Shown piece by piece: positions 42,895 through 51,739 of a stretch of 64,000 nucleotides of DNA. Below the pieces are notes generated by a model. The model ran no database searches. It saw nothing but the letters and a program-made list of their open reading frames with translations, and was not told the origin of the DNA. This DNA is from Sinorhizobium sp. RAC02 (GTDB lineage: Bacteria; Pseudomonadota; Alphaproteobacteria; Rhizobiales; Rhizobiaceae): the NCBI RefSeq assembly GCF_001713395.1, contig NZ_CP016452.1:1240001-1304000 (forward strand), written 5' to 3'. Each line of letters starts with the position of its first letter. Position 1 is the first letter of the stretch. The translations under genes and the position numbers were made by a program.

Positions 42895-44310
42895 ATGGCG
42901 CGCCATATCCGTTTCAATGCCTTCGACATGAACTGCGTGGGCCATCAGTCGCCGGGCCTCTGGGCACATCCGCGCGACAAATCCTGGAAATACAAGGATC
43001 TGGACTACTGGCAGGATCTCGCGCGTACATTGGAGCGCGGCGTCTTCGACGGTATCTTCATCGCCGATGTCGTCGGCTACTACGATGTCTACAAGGGCTC
43101 GAACTACCATGCGATCCATCAGGCAGCGCAGTTGCCGGTAAACGATCCGCTGCAACTGGCGGCGCCCATCGCGCTTGCCACCGAGCATCTCGGCATCGGC
43201 ATCACCGCGTCCACCTCGTTCGAGCACCCCTACACCTTCGCCCGGCGCCTCGCGACGGCCGATCATCACTCCAAAGGCCGCGTCGGCTGGAACATCGTCA
43301 CCTCCTACCTGGAAAGCGGGGCCAAGAATGTCGGGCAGGGCGGTCTTCGCGGGCACGACAACCGCTATGAGGTCGCCGCCGAATATGTCGAGGTGCTCTA
43401 CAAGCTGCTGGAAGGCTCCTGGGAAGAGGGTGCGGTGGTGCGGGACGGCGACAAACGCATCTTCACTCATCCGGAGAAGGTCCACGAGATCGCCCACAAG
43501 GGCAAGTTCTTCGAGGTGCCCGGCTACGGACTCACCGAGCCGTCGCCGCAGCGCACGCCCGTGCTGTACCAGGCCGGCGCCTCGGGTCCGGGTAAGGCTT
43601 TTGCGGCCGCCCATGCCGAGTGCATCTTCGTCGCCGCGCCCACGAAATCCGTCCTGAAGGCCTATGTCGCCGAAATCCGCCAGCGCATCGCCGCGGCCGG
43701 GCGTGATCCAAAGAAGGTCTTCATCTATACCCTCGTCACCGTCATCACCGACGAGACCGAGGAAAAGGCGCAGAAGAAATTCGAGGACTACAAGAGCTAC
43801 GTCTCCTATGATGGCTCGCTCACCTTCATGTCCGGCTGGAGCGGCATCGACTTCGGGCAGTATGCCCCGACCGACATCGTCGAAAAGATCGAGACCAATG
43901 CCATCCATTCCTTCGTCGAGCACATCGCCGGCGGCGACAAGTCCTGGACGATCGACGAACTCGCCCAGTTTGGGGGCATCGGTGGCATGGGACCGGTCTT
44001 CGTCGGTTCACCGGAACGCATCGCCGATATCCTTCAGGAGTGGGTTGCGGATACGGATGTCGACGGTTTCAACCTCGCCTATGCCGTGACACCCGACAGT
44101 TTCGAGGATGTCGTCGCTTATATCGTGCCGGAACTACAAAAGCGCGGCGCTTACCCCACCGCCTACAAGCCGGGCACGTTGCGCGAAAAACTGTTTGGCG
44201 AGGGGGCGTACCTGCCCAAGACCCATCCTGCCGATGGGTATCGCGATATCGAGGCGGTGAAGCGCCGCGAGGCCGAGGCGGTGCCGACCCTGAAATCCGT
44301 CGGCGCATGA
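42895..44310 (+). CDS. FMN-dependent monooxygenase, NtaA/SnaA/DszA (SoxA) family
   Basis: A 471-residue luciferase-like monooxygenase of the group that contains nitrilotriacetate, pristinamycin and dibenzothiophene-sulfone monooxygenases. Signs are MARHIRFNAFDMNCVGHQSP, GVFDGIFIADVVGYYDVYKGS, SFEHPYTFARRLATADHHSKGRVGWNIVTSY and YQAGASGPGKAFAAAHAECIFV. The ATG at 42895 follows GGAG; the upstream extension to 42823 overlaps the promoter block. It probably acts with reduced flavin on a sulfone or related compound. A possible flavin/NAD(P) partner is encoded next. Confidence 0.93.
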   Translation: MARHIRFNAFDMNCVGHQSPGLWAHPRDKSWKYKDLDYWQDLARTLERGVFDGIFIADVVGYYDVYKGSNYHAIHQAAQLPVNDPLQLAAPIALATEHLGIGITASTSFEHPYTFARRLATADHHSKGRVGWNIVTSYLESGAKNVGQGGLRGHDNRYEVAAEYVEVLYKLLEGSWEEGAVVRDGDKRIFTHPEKVHEIAHKGKFFEVPGYGLTEPSPQRTPVLYQAGASGPGKAFAAAHAECIFVAAPTKSVLKAYVAEIRQRIAAAGRDPKKVFIYTLVTVITDETEEKAQKKFEDYKSYVSYDGSLTFMSGWSGIDFGQYAPTDIVEKIETNAIHSFVEHIAGGDKSWTIDELAQFGGIGGMGPVFVGSPERIADILQEWVADTDVDGFNLAYAVTPDSFEDVVAYIVPELQKRGAYPTAYKPGTLREKLFGEGAYLPKTHPADGYRDIEAVKRREAEAVPTLKSVGA

Positions 44311-44335
44311 CATGCCAGCCGGAAGGAATGAGGCG

Positions 44336-45829
44336 GTGACCGCCATCACGGACGAGATGACGTCGCCGCTGGGTTTGACGACGTCGGGTAACCGCGCGGA
44401 TCGTCCGGTCGTGGCAATTATCGGCGGCGGTTTTACCGGCGCGGCGCTCGCCTATCACCTGGCCGGAAGCCTTACTGCCGGCGCGGCGCGGATCATCGTC
44501 TATGAACCAAGGGCGACGCTTGGTGCGGGCCTCGCCTACGGCACGGATGATCCGGTCCACCGCATAAACGTGCCTGCCGCCCGCATGACGCTCGTGCCGG
44601 GCGATGACGAGCATTTTCAGCGCTGGCTCCTGGAAACCGGAGCGCTCGCGGACGACCCGCAGGCAACCATCGCGGATGGCCATGTCTTCGCCCGCCGGTC
44701 GACCTTCGGCCAGTACGTTTCTGCACAGCTCCAGCCGTTCATCGCCGCAGGAAGGATCGAGCATCGCCGAATCCGGGCGGAGGCCGCGACCCCGGCCTGG
44801 AGCGGAGGCTGGCATATCGACGCCGATGATGGGTCCCGGCTCACGGCCGACCTGATGGTTCTAGCGACAACCCATCCGAGCCCGACAGCTCCAGCGGCCC
44901 TCGATCGGGTGCTGGCCGGACATCCCCGCTACATAGCGGACGCCACTGTGGCCGGCGCATTGTCAAAAATCCGGCAACAGGATCGCGTCCTCGTGCTGGG
45001 CGCTGGCCTCACCGCCGCCGATGTCATCGCAGCGCTCGATGCGGTCGAACATCAGGGGCCGATCACAGCCGTCTCCCGTCGCGGTCTGCGTTCGCGCGGG
45101 CACAACCTCGCCCCGCAGGATCCGTTCGGCGAATTCGTCGTTCCACCGGTCCGCTCTGCACACGCCCTTCTCCGGCGTGTCCGCAGCACCCTCGCGGAGG
45201 CTCAAGTCGTGGGTGTGACCTGGCATGCGGTGTTCGACCGGCTGCGGGCGCAGGGTGGTGACATCTGGCGCGCGCTGCCGACAATCGAACGCCGACGCGT
45301 CGTGCGCTTCCTGCGTCCCTATTGGGACGTGCACCGGTTCCGCATCGCACCGCAGGTCGAAGGCGCAATCGACCGGCGTCTCGCCGCGGCCACGCTCGCC
45401 TTTCACGCTGCGTCGGTCCGCGAGGTCACTCGCGCGGTGGAGAACGACGAAATCTCCGTGACATTCCGGCAGCGCCACGGGCGGGGAACCTTTGAAAGCC
45501 GCTACGACGCGGTGATCGTGACGACCGGGCCGGACCATCGATCCATCCTGTCGAGCCAGCCGCTTGTCGCGCAGCTTGCCACGGCCGGCCTCTTGCAAGC
45601 TGACCCGGTAGGCCTTGGAATTGCGGTCGACGAAAACAGCCGCGTCATCCGGGCGGATGGCGGCATCGCGGAAACGCTCTACGTTGCAGGCCCGCTGGCG
45701 CGCGGGACATTCGGGGAACTGATGGGCCTGCCCCAGGTGACCGAGCATGCCGTTTTCGTCGCCGAGAGGATCGCCCTGACGGTGCGTGCCACGCAAAGCC
45801 GCGTCGGCAGGGCGACCGGCATTCTCTAG
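44336..45829 (+). CDS. FAD/NAD(P)-binding oxidoreductase-like protein (YdhS/HydA-type NAD_binding_9)
   Basis: A protein of about 497 residues with an N-terminal dinucleotide-binding motif (VAIIGGGFTGAALAYHLAG), LGAGLAYGTDDPVHRINVPAARM, a second nucleotide motif VLVLGAGLTAADVIAAL and VIVTTGPDHRSIL. This fits the FAD-NAD(P)-binding family PF13454. I choose the GTG at 44336, which follows GGAAGGAATGAGG, over the ATG at 44312, which has no site. It shares the operon with the monooxygenase, so it may supply electrons or oxidise a product; no activity is established for close relatives that I know. It ends four bases inside the convergent ROK gene. Confidence 0.85.
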   Translation: MTAITDEMTSPLGLTTSGNRADRPVVAIIGGGFTGAALAYHLAGSLTAGAARIIVYEPRATLGAGLAYGTDDPVHRINVPAARMTLVPGDDEHFQRWLLETGALADDPQATIADGHVFARRSTFGQYVSAQLQPFIAAGRIEHRRIRAEAATPAWSGGWHIDADDGSRLTADLMVLATTHPSPTAPAALDRVLAGHPRYIADATVAGALSKIRQQDRVLVLGAGLTAADVIAALDAVEHQGPITAVSRRGLRSRGHNLAPQDPFGEFVVPPVRSAHALLRRVRSTLAEAQVVGVTWHAVFDRLRAQGGDIWRALPTIERRRVVRFLRPYWDVHRFRIAPQVEGAIDRRLAAATLAFHAASVREVTRAVENDEISVTFRQRHGRGTFESRYDAVIVTTGPDHRSILSSQPLVAQLATAGLLQADPVGLGIAVDENSRVIRADGGIAETLYVAGPLARGTFGELMGLPQVTEHAVFVAERIALTVRATQSRVGRATGIL

Positions 45830-46908
45830 CCGCTCGGCTTGTTGATGTAGCTCGCATTGCCCAACCCCGTCCCGATCGTCACGGCGGCCCAGCCCGCCAC
45901 GTCGGCCATGCGCGGGGCCTCCGACAATCCCTGCACGACGGCATCGTTGTGCATGATGACAAAGGTCGGCTGATCCATAATCCGCGGGATTGCCTTGCGA
46001 AGCGCTTCCGGCAGGTTGAAGTGCGTGCTTTCCCAGTTTCCTCCGGGAAGGTTCTGTCCGCCCCGCGCGATGGATCCGTCGGCTGCGATGATACCGGGAC
46101 AGCCAATGCCGATCACCGGGGCGAGCGCGAGCTTCGCCTTCTCGGCCTTGGCGATGAGGCTCTCGATCATCCTGACGAGATGTTCGATGGTCGCGGTGCG
46201 CCGGGGCTCGTCGTCGGCATGGCGCCACAGCCGGGAATTCCACACCTTGGCACGGGAGAAGTCCGGCTTGTCGTCGAGGTTGAGCTTGACGACGCCGGCA
46301 CGGATATTGGTTCCGCCGATATCGACGGCGAGGATCGCGTCATGCCCCTTGAGCATCCAGCCGGGAATGAGGTGGACCGCACCAACCAGTCCGGCCTCGT
46401 TGGGGTGGTGGGAGATTGCGACCAGTTCGACCTTCAGGCCTTCCGCCTTGAGCTGCAGCCCGGCGCGCGCGATTGCCAATGCACCGGCCTTGCTGTCGCT
46501 AAAACCACCACCGACGACGATCCTGCGCGTTTCCTGCCACGTTTCCTCCTTGAGGTAGCGCATGAGGATGGTGGCCAGTTCCTGTGCGAAATCATCGATT
46601 GCGGCACGCACGAGGGTCGCCGCTTCGGTCCCTTGCTCCTCAAGCAGCTTGTCGATTTCCTTCTTGGAAAGCTCGTCGGTCAGAACCGCGCCCAGTGGAT
46701 CGGCACCACCTTCACGAACGCGCTTTCTCCAGCCCTGAATGATATCGCGAAAGGCGGATTTGTTGGCGCGGTCGCCGATAAAACCGTCCTTGTTGCGCAG
46801 TTCCAGATTGTAGCTTGCCACGTTCACGGTGGGCAGGTCGTCGGCGCCGTGGGTGACGGGCGGGTCATTGTCCTGCGTCGGTTTCGGCTTCATTTTCTGC
46901 TTGGCCAT
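45826..46908 (-). CDS. ROK/sugar-kinase-like protein with circularly permuted motif order
   Basis: A 360-residue protein with all the main ROK-kinase motifs but in swapped order. The motifs normally found near the C-terminus come first: RRIVVGGGFSDSKAGALAIA (about 128-147) and NEAGLVGAVHL (170-180). The normal N-terminal phosphate motif AVDIGGTNIRAGVV follows at about 194-207, then GIGCPGII, the catalytic Asp in MHNDAVVQG (D322) and GTGLGNASY at the very end. The zinc motif CxCGxxGC is missing; there is a single Cys (C270). The ATG at 46908 follows AAGGAGCC. Probably a glucokinase-like enzyme; substrate unknown. Divergent from otsB. Confidence 0.85.
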   Translation of the reverse strand: MAKQKMKPKPTQDNDPPVTHGADDLPTVNVASYNLELRNKDGFIGDRANKSAFRDIIQGWRKRVREGGADPLGAVLTDELSKKEIDKLLEEQGTEAATLVRAAIDDFAQELATILMRYLKEETWQETRRIVVGGGFSDSKAGALAIARAGLQLKAEGLKVELVAISHHPNEAGLVGAVHLIPGWMLKGHDAILAVDIGGTNIRAGVVKLNLDDKPDFSRAKVWNSRLWRHADDEPRRTATIEHLVRMIESLIAKAEKAKLALAPVIGIGCPGIIAADGSIARGGQNLPGGNWESTHFNLPEALRKAIPRIMDQPTFVIMHNDAVVQGLSEAPRMADVAGWAAVTIGTGLGNASYINKPSG

Positions 46909-47013
46909 GCCGGCTCCTTGCCCGTGCGAGAAATGCGAGAGCACAATGCAGCGGATAAAAAGTTGTTCCTGTCGGGGCTTGCCGACTGGAGACAGCGATC
47001 TACTTGCTGGTCG

Positions 47014-47829
47014 ATGAGCGAGCAGGAAAAGTTGCGGCCGTCGGATGCCGCAATCCGTCATCTGATCCGACGTCTCACCGACGAACCGGACCGCTGGGCG
47101 CTTTTTCTCGATATCGACGGGACGCTGCTCGATCTGGCAGCGCGGCCGGATGACATTCAGGTTCCCCTATCGTTGCCGCACGACCTCAATGCGGTTTCTG
47201 CCCGGCTGGGCGGGGCTCTTGCGCTCGTCACGGGGCGCAGCCTTCCTTACGCCGACAGGCTGTTTGCGCCGTTCCGCTTTCCGATCGCCGGGCTGCACGG
47301 CGCGGAATTTCGAAGCGCCGACGGCAAGACGGGCATGGTGTCTGCGACGCCATCCTTCGAGGGTTTGAAGCAGCGCCTCGTCGAGCAGACCGCCTGGATG
47401 GAGGGGGTACTGATCGAGGACAAGGGCGCGGCTGTTGCCGCGCATTACAGGCTGGCGCCCGCCTACAATACGGCGCTTGAACACCTCATGCAGAATGTCG
47501 CGGAGGAGGCCGGGCCGGACTGGGTGCTTCAGCCGGGCAAGATGGTTTTCGAAATCCGCCCCGCCCGCGCGGACAAGGGCGAAGCCGTCGCTTCCTATCT
47601 GGAGGAGCCGGGTTTCGCAGGAAGGTTGCCGATCGCGATCGGTGACGACCTGACGGATGAGACGATGTTTGCCCTTGCCAATGCGCGCGGGGGACAATCG
47701 ATCCGGGTCGGTTCTCTCAATCCCGCCACCTGTGCGCTTTCAAGAGCATCGTCGCCTTCGGCCGTCCGCTCGGCGCTCGCCACCCTTGCCGTCGCAACCG
47801 CCGGCGAGCATCGGACGGCCGCATCCTGA
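47014..47829 (+). CDS. otsB: Trehalose-6-phosphate phosphatase OtsB
   Basis: A 271-residue HAD-superfamily phosphatase that makes trehalose from trehalose-6-phosphate. Motif I is ALFLDIDGTLLDLA (D33 and D35), followed by LALVTGRSLPYADRL, LHGAEFRS, VFEIRPARADKGEAV and motif IV IAIGDDLTDETMFAL. The ATG at 47014 lacks a strong ribosome binding site; upstream in-frame sequence belongs to the antisense of the ROK gene. No otsA is adjacent. Trehalose protects rhizobia against osmotic and desiccation stress. Confidence 0.92.
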   Translation: MSEQEKLRPSDAAIRHLIRRLTDEPDRWALFLDIDGTLLDLAARPDDIQVPLSLPHDLNAVSARLGGALALVTGRSLPYADRLFAPFRFPIAGLHGAEFRSADGKTGMVSATPSFEGLKQRLVEQTAWMEGVLIEDKGAAVAAHYRLAPAYNTALEHLMQNVAEEAGPDWVLQPGKMVFEIRPARADKGEAVASYLEEPGFAGRLPIAIGDDLTDETMFALANARGGQSIRVGSLNPATCALSRASSPSAVRSALATLAVATAGEHRTAAS

Positions 47830-47932
47830 AACAACTACTTCGGCGCTCTCTCACGGCCGCCGTACAGGCGGATGTCACACGGGTGTCAAGTGGCAGGGAT
47901 AGGGAGCGGTTCTGTTTCCGAAGGATGCTCCC

Positions 47933-48910
47933 ATGAAAACGCTCGTTTCTGCCGCTGCTCTGTTCACCGCCAGCCTCGTCGCACTTCCGGCCTTTGCCGA
48001 AAACCTCGTCCTTTACACCAGCCAGCCCAACGAAGACGCGCAGGCGACTGTCGACGGCTTCATGGCCGCCAATCCGGACATCAAGGTGGATTGGGTCCGC
48101 GACGGAACGCCGAAGATCATGGCCAAGCTTCAGGCCGAGATCGCTGCCGGCAATCCGGTTGCCGACGTGCTGCTGATCGCCGACACCGTCACGCTCGAGC
48201 GCCTGAAGCAGGATGGCAAGCTGCTCGCCTACGCCTCGCCGGAAGCCGCCAATTATGACGCCAGCCTTTACGACAAGGACGGCCACTACTATTCGACCAA
48301 GCTGATCACCACCGGCATCGTCTACAACACCGCCGCCGGCATGAAGCCCGCAAGCTGGCAGGACCTGGTAAAGGCCGATGCCAAGGGCCTCGTGACCATG
48401 CCGAGCCCGCTCACCTCGGGTGCCGCCCTCATTCATGCGCAGACGCTCACGGGCGTCGAGAGCCTCGGCTGGGCCTACTACAAGGCACTCGCCGAAAACG
48501 GCACGACGGCTGCCGGTGGCAACGGCGCCGTGCTGAAGGCCGTCGCCTCGGGCGAAAAGGCCTATGGCATGGTGGTCGACTACATGCCGATCCGCGAGAA
48601 GGCCAAGGGCGCGCCGGTCGAGTTCGTCTTCCCGGCCGAAGGCGTCTCTGCCGTCACCGAGCCGGTCGGCATCCTCGCTTCGTCCAAGAACGCCGAGGCT
48701 GCCAAGAAATTCGTCGATTATGTCCTGTCGGTCGAGGGCCAGGAAGGTTTTGTGAAGCTCGGTTACATCCCGGCTCGTAACGGCATTGCCATGCCGGAAG
48801 GCTTCCCGGCACGCGAGACCATCCGCGTGCTGCCGCTCGATGCCGCAACCGCACTCAAGAGCACCGATGCGGACCTGAAGGCTTTCTCCGATCACTTCGG
48901 CTCGAACTGA
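47933..48910 (+). CDS. ABC substrate-binding protein, ferric iron/phosphonate type (FbpA-like)
   Basis: A 325-residue periplasmic binding protein, signal peptide about residues 1-22 (ending PAFA). The start of the mature part, ENLVLYTSQPNEDAQATVDGFM, and LQAEIAAGNPVADVLLIADTVTLERLKQDG place it in the extracellular solute-binding group used for Fe(III), 2-aminoethylphosphonate or similar small anions. GAAGGA precedes the ATG. It is followed by a two-domain permease and an ATPase in the order of fbpABC. The ligand is open between iron and phosphonate. Confidence 0.88.
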   Translation: MKTLVSAAALFTASLVALPAFAENLVLYTSQPNEDAQATVDGFMAANPDIKVDWVRDGTPKIMAKLQAEIAAGNPVADVLLIADTVTLERLKQDGKLLAYASPEAANYDASLYDKDGHYYSTKLITTGIVYNTAAGMKPASWQDLVKADAKGLVTMPSPLTSGAALIHAQTLTGVESLGWAYYKALAENGTTAAGGNGAVLKAVASGEKAYGMVVDYMPIREKAKGAPVEFVFPAEGVSAVTEPVGILASSKNAEAAKKFVDYVLSVEGQEGFVKLGYIPARNGIAMPEGFPARETIRVLPLDAATALKSTDADLKAFSDHFGSN

Positions 48911-48929
48911 GGCTCGGCTACGGCCTTTC

Positions 48930-50624
48930 ATGCACGGATATGTTCGTCCGGGAAACAGCCAGCCGGCCTGGCTGTTTCCGCTTATCGTCAGCGTGGTCCT
49001 CGTCCTTAGCGTGCTGCCCCTTACGCGGCTCGCCGTGACGGGTATCGCCGCCTTTGCGGGCGGTGGTGCGTTTGCCGTGCTCACCGATCGCACCCTCTGG
49101 TCGGCCACCTATTACACGCTGGTCACCGCCTTTCTCGGAACCGCCATCTCGCTGGTGATCGGCGCGTTCTTCGCCTTCGTGCTGACGCTCACGGACGTGC
49201 CGGCCAGGGGACCATTCAGCTTTCTGTTCGTGCTGCCGATGATGATCCCGCCCCAGGTGACGGCACTTGCCTGGGTACAGATGTCCGGTCCGTCCAGCCC
49301 GCTGCTCAAGGCCTTGCACATCGCGCCACCTCTCGGCTCGCCGCAGCCGCTCTATTCGGTCGGTGGCATTGCGCTGCTCTATGGCGTGCAGCACGCGCCG
49401 CTCGTCTATCTCGCGCTGAGAGCCGGGCTGTTGATCATTCCGCGCGATGGTATCGAGGCGGCGCGCCTCTCCGGTGCATCGGCCTTGCGCACCTTCCGCG
49501 ATATCGTGCTGCCACTGGCGTTACCGGGCATGATCGCGGGCGCAGCGGTCGCCTTCGTTTCGTGCATCGGCAATTTCGGCATTCCCGCGATCCTCGGCAT
49601 ACCGGCCTCGATCTACACGCTGGCCACGCTGATCTTCACCAAGTTCGCCGCCTTTACGGATCAGACCTTCGGGGAAGTGGCCGTACTTTCCGGTGTCATC
49701 GGGCTGATTGCCGTGGCGGGGCTTGCCGTGCAGGAGCGGGCGCTCGGCGGCCGCGACTACCGCATTCTCGGCCACTCCGGTGCGGCGACCTCTTTCCAGA
49801 TCGGGCGGTGGAAATTCGTCCTGATACCCCTGCTTGTGGTCGCACTTTTCTTCATGCTCGTCGCCCCCTTTCTCGCCCTCGTTGCCGGCGCGCTGGTCCC
49901 GGCCTTCGGCGTGCCGCTGACCTTGGAGACCCTGTCGTTCCATGCCTTCGAGGAGGTTCTGCTACGGCAGGTCGTGACGCGCACCGCCTTTGCCAATTCG
50001 GTTTTCCTCGCCGCGGTCACTGCGGGTGGTTTGCTCGGCCTGTCGGTGCTCGCCGGCTATGTGCTAACCCGTCGGCGCGATGCCGCTGCGCGCCTTGTCG
50101 CCAGCCTGATCGAGATTCCCTATGCGCTGCCCGGTATCATCGTCGCGGTCGCCTTCATCCTGGTCTTTGCCGCGCCGCTGCCGGTGTTCAACGTCACGCT
50201 CTACGGCACGATCTGGATCATCCTCCTTGCCTATTTCGCGAGCTTCTTCGCCGTCAGCCTCAAACCGGTCGTCAGCGCCTATCGACAGCTCGATCCGGGA
50301 CTGGAGGAAGCGGCGCGGCTGGCCGGCGCCGGTTTCTTCCGACGCCTCATGGATATTCTCCTGCCGCTCGTGGCACCGGCGGCCGGCGCGTCGGTCATTC
50401 TCGTCTTCCTTATCGCCTGTAACGAGCTGACGGTATCGGCTCTGCTCTGGTCTGCGGGTACGCAGACGCTGGGCGTCGTCATCTACAATCTCGATGACAG
50501 CGGCAGTTCCGATCTCGCCTCGGCACTGTCGGTGCTCGTGGTGGTCCTGGTCGTCCTCATGATGCTGCTGCTCGAACTGATGGCAAAATACCTGCCGAGA
50601 GGGGTGGTGCCATGGCGAAGCTGA
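48930..50624 (+). CDS. ABC transporter two-domain permease (FbpB-like)
   Basis: A 564-residue permease made of two tandem permease domains, each with its EAA loop: DGIEAARLSGASALRTFRDIVLPLALP in the first half and LEEAARLAGAGFFRRLMDILLPLVAP in the second. This duplication is typical of FbpB/SfuB transporters. The ATG at 48930 is 20 bp after the binding-protein stop. It overlaps the ATPase gene by 13 bases. Confidence 0.93.
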   Translation: MHGYVRPGNSQPAWLFPLIVSVVLVLSVLPLTRLAVTGIAAFAGGGAFAVLTDRTLWSATYYTLVTAFLGTAISLVIGAFFAFVLTLTDVPARGPFSFLFVLPMMIPPQVTALAWVQMSGPSSPLLKALHIAPPLGSPQPLYSVGGIALLYGVQHAPLVYLALRAGLLIIPRDGIEAARLSGASALRTFRDIVLPLALPGMIAGAAVAFVSCIGNFGIPAILGIPASIYTLATLIFTKFAAFTDQTFGEVAVLSGVIGLIAVAGLAVQERALGGRDYRILGHSGAATSFQIGRWKFVLIPLLVVALFFMLVAPFLALVAGALVPAFGVPLTLETLSFHAFEEVLLRQVVTRTAFANSVFLAAVTAGGLLGLSVLAGYVLTRRRDAAARLVASLIEIPYALPGIIVAVAFILVFAAPLPVFNVTLYGTIWIILLAYFASFFAVSLKPVVSAYRQLDPGLEEAARLAGAGFFRRLMDILLPLVAPAAGASVILVFLIACNELTVSALLWSAGTQTLGVVIYNLDDSGSSDLASALSVLVVVLVVLMMLLLELMAKYLPRGVVPWRS

Positions 50625-51643
50625 TCCTCAACAATGTCAGCAAGGATTTCGGCACGGGTCGCCCAGTAGTGAGTGGCTTGTCGCTGGATGTCCGCGAGGG
50701 CGGTTTTCTGGCGCTGCTCGGTCCCTCCGGCTGCGGCAAGACCACAGTGCTGCGCATGATCGCCGGCTTCGAGGCGCCGAGCGACGGGGCGATCTATCTC
50801 GGCGAGCGGCTGCTTGCCGATTCCGAAAAGTCCCTGCCGCCGGAGCGGCGCAACATGGCCATGGTGTTCCAGTCCTATGCGCTCTGGCCGCACATGACCG
50901 TCGCCGAGAATGTCGGCTATCCGCTGAAGGTGCGCGGCGTATCGAAGGAAATCCACCACACGCGAATAGGCGAGGCGCTCGATACCGTCCGGCTTGCAGA
51001 CTACGCCGACCGGCGTCCGGCGGACCTGTCCGGCGGGCAGCGGCAACGGGTGGCGCTCGCCCGCTGCCTTGTCACCCAGCCGGACGTGGTGCTGCTCGAC
51101 GAGCCGCTCGCCAATCTCGACCGGCATCTGCGGCAGGAAATGGAAGAGACCTTTCGTGAATTCCACCGGCGCTCCGGCGCCACGATGGTCTATGTCACGC
51201 ACGATCAGAGCGAAGCCATGGCGCTTGCAACGGATATTGCCGTCATGTCGCAGGGAAAACTCCTGCAAGTGGCGCCGCCAGAGGAAATCTATGCCCGGCC
51301 GGAGGGCCGGCTTGTCGGCGGTCTCATTGGTCGCGGCGCCATTCTGTCGCTTGCCCTGCCGGATAGGGCACCTCGGAGGATTCCGTCGCAGATGCTGCAT
51401 GAGAGCCTCGCCGTACCATCGCCCTCCGATAGACCGATGGCCGACGTCCTCGTTCGGCCGGAGGATGTCCAGCCGTCGGGAGAGGGGATTGCGACGCGCG
51501 TTCGCGCCTCGCTCTACGAGGGTGAGCGATACAGCCTCACCCTCGAACTCGGCGACGGCCAGATCCTGCGCGCCTTCAGTCGCCATCGGCCGCACATCGA
51601 CGAAACGATACATGTGACGATCGCCGGTGCCTGGCGGCTGTAG
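50612..51643 (+). CDS. ABC transporter ATPase (FbpC/PotA-like)
   Basis: A 343-residue ATPase: Walker A GPSGCGKTTVLRM, Q-loop MVFQSYALWPHMTV, signature LSGGQRQRVALARCL, Walker B VVLLDEPLANLD and YVTHDQSEAM. From about residue 240 a regulatory OB-fold (TOBE-type) domain follows, containing PMADVLVRPEDVQPSG. The last gene of the importer operon. AGAGGGG lies before the ATG inside the permease gene. Confidence 0.94.
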   Translation: MAKLILNNVSKDFGTGRPVVSGLSLDVREGGFLALLGPSGCGKTTVLRMIAGFEAPSDGAIYLGERLLADSEKSLPPERRNMAMVFQSYALWPHMTVAENVGYPLKVRGVSKEIHHTRIGEALDTVRLADYADRRPADLSGGQRQRVALARCLVTQPDVVLLDEPLANLDRHLRQEMEETFREFHRRSGATMVYVTHDQSEAMALATDIAVMSQGKLLQVAPPEEIYARPEGRLVGGLIGRGAILSLALPDRAPRRIPSQMLHESLAVPSPSDRPMADVLVRPEDVQPSGEGIATRVRASLYEGERYSLTLELGDGQILRAFSRHRPHIDETIHVTIAGAWRL

Positions 51644-51739
51644 AAAACCTTCGTCATCAGCGGGTGATCACCGGAACCAAACACCCTTCTGAGAATTTCT
51701 GCGCGAATTGGTTGATCTTAGCAGACAAGGCGGCAGATC

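Noticed and set aside
45949..47013. Upstream in-frame extension of otsB
   Set aside because: It lies antisense to the ROK gene and shows no family similarity; OtsB begins at 47014.
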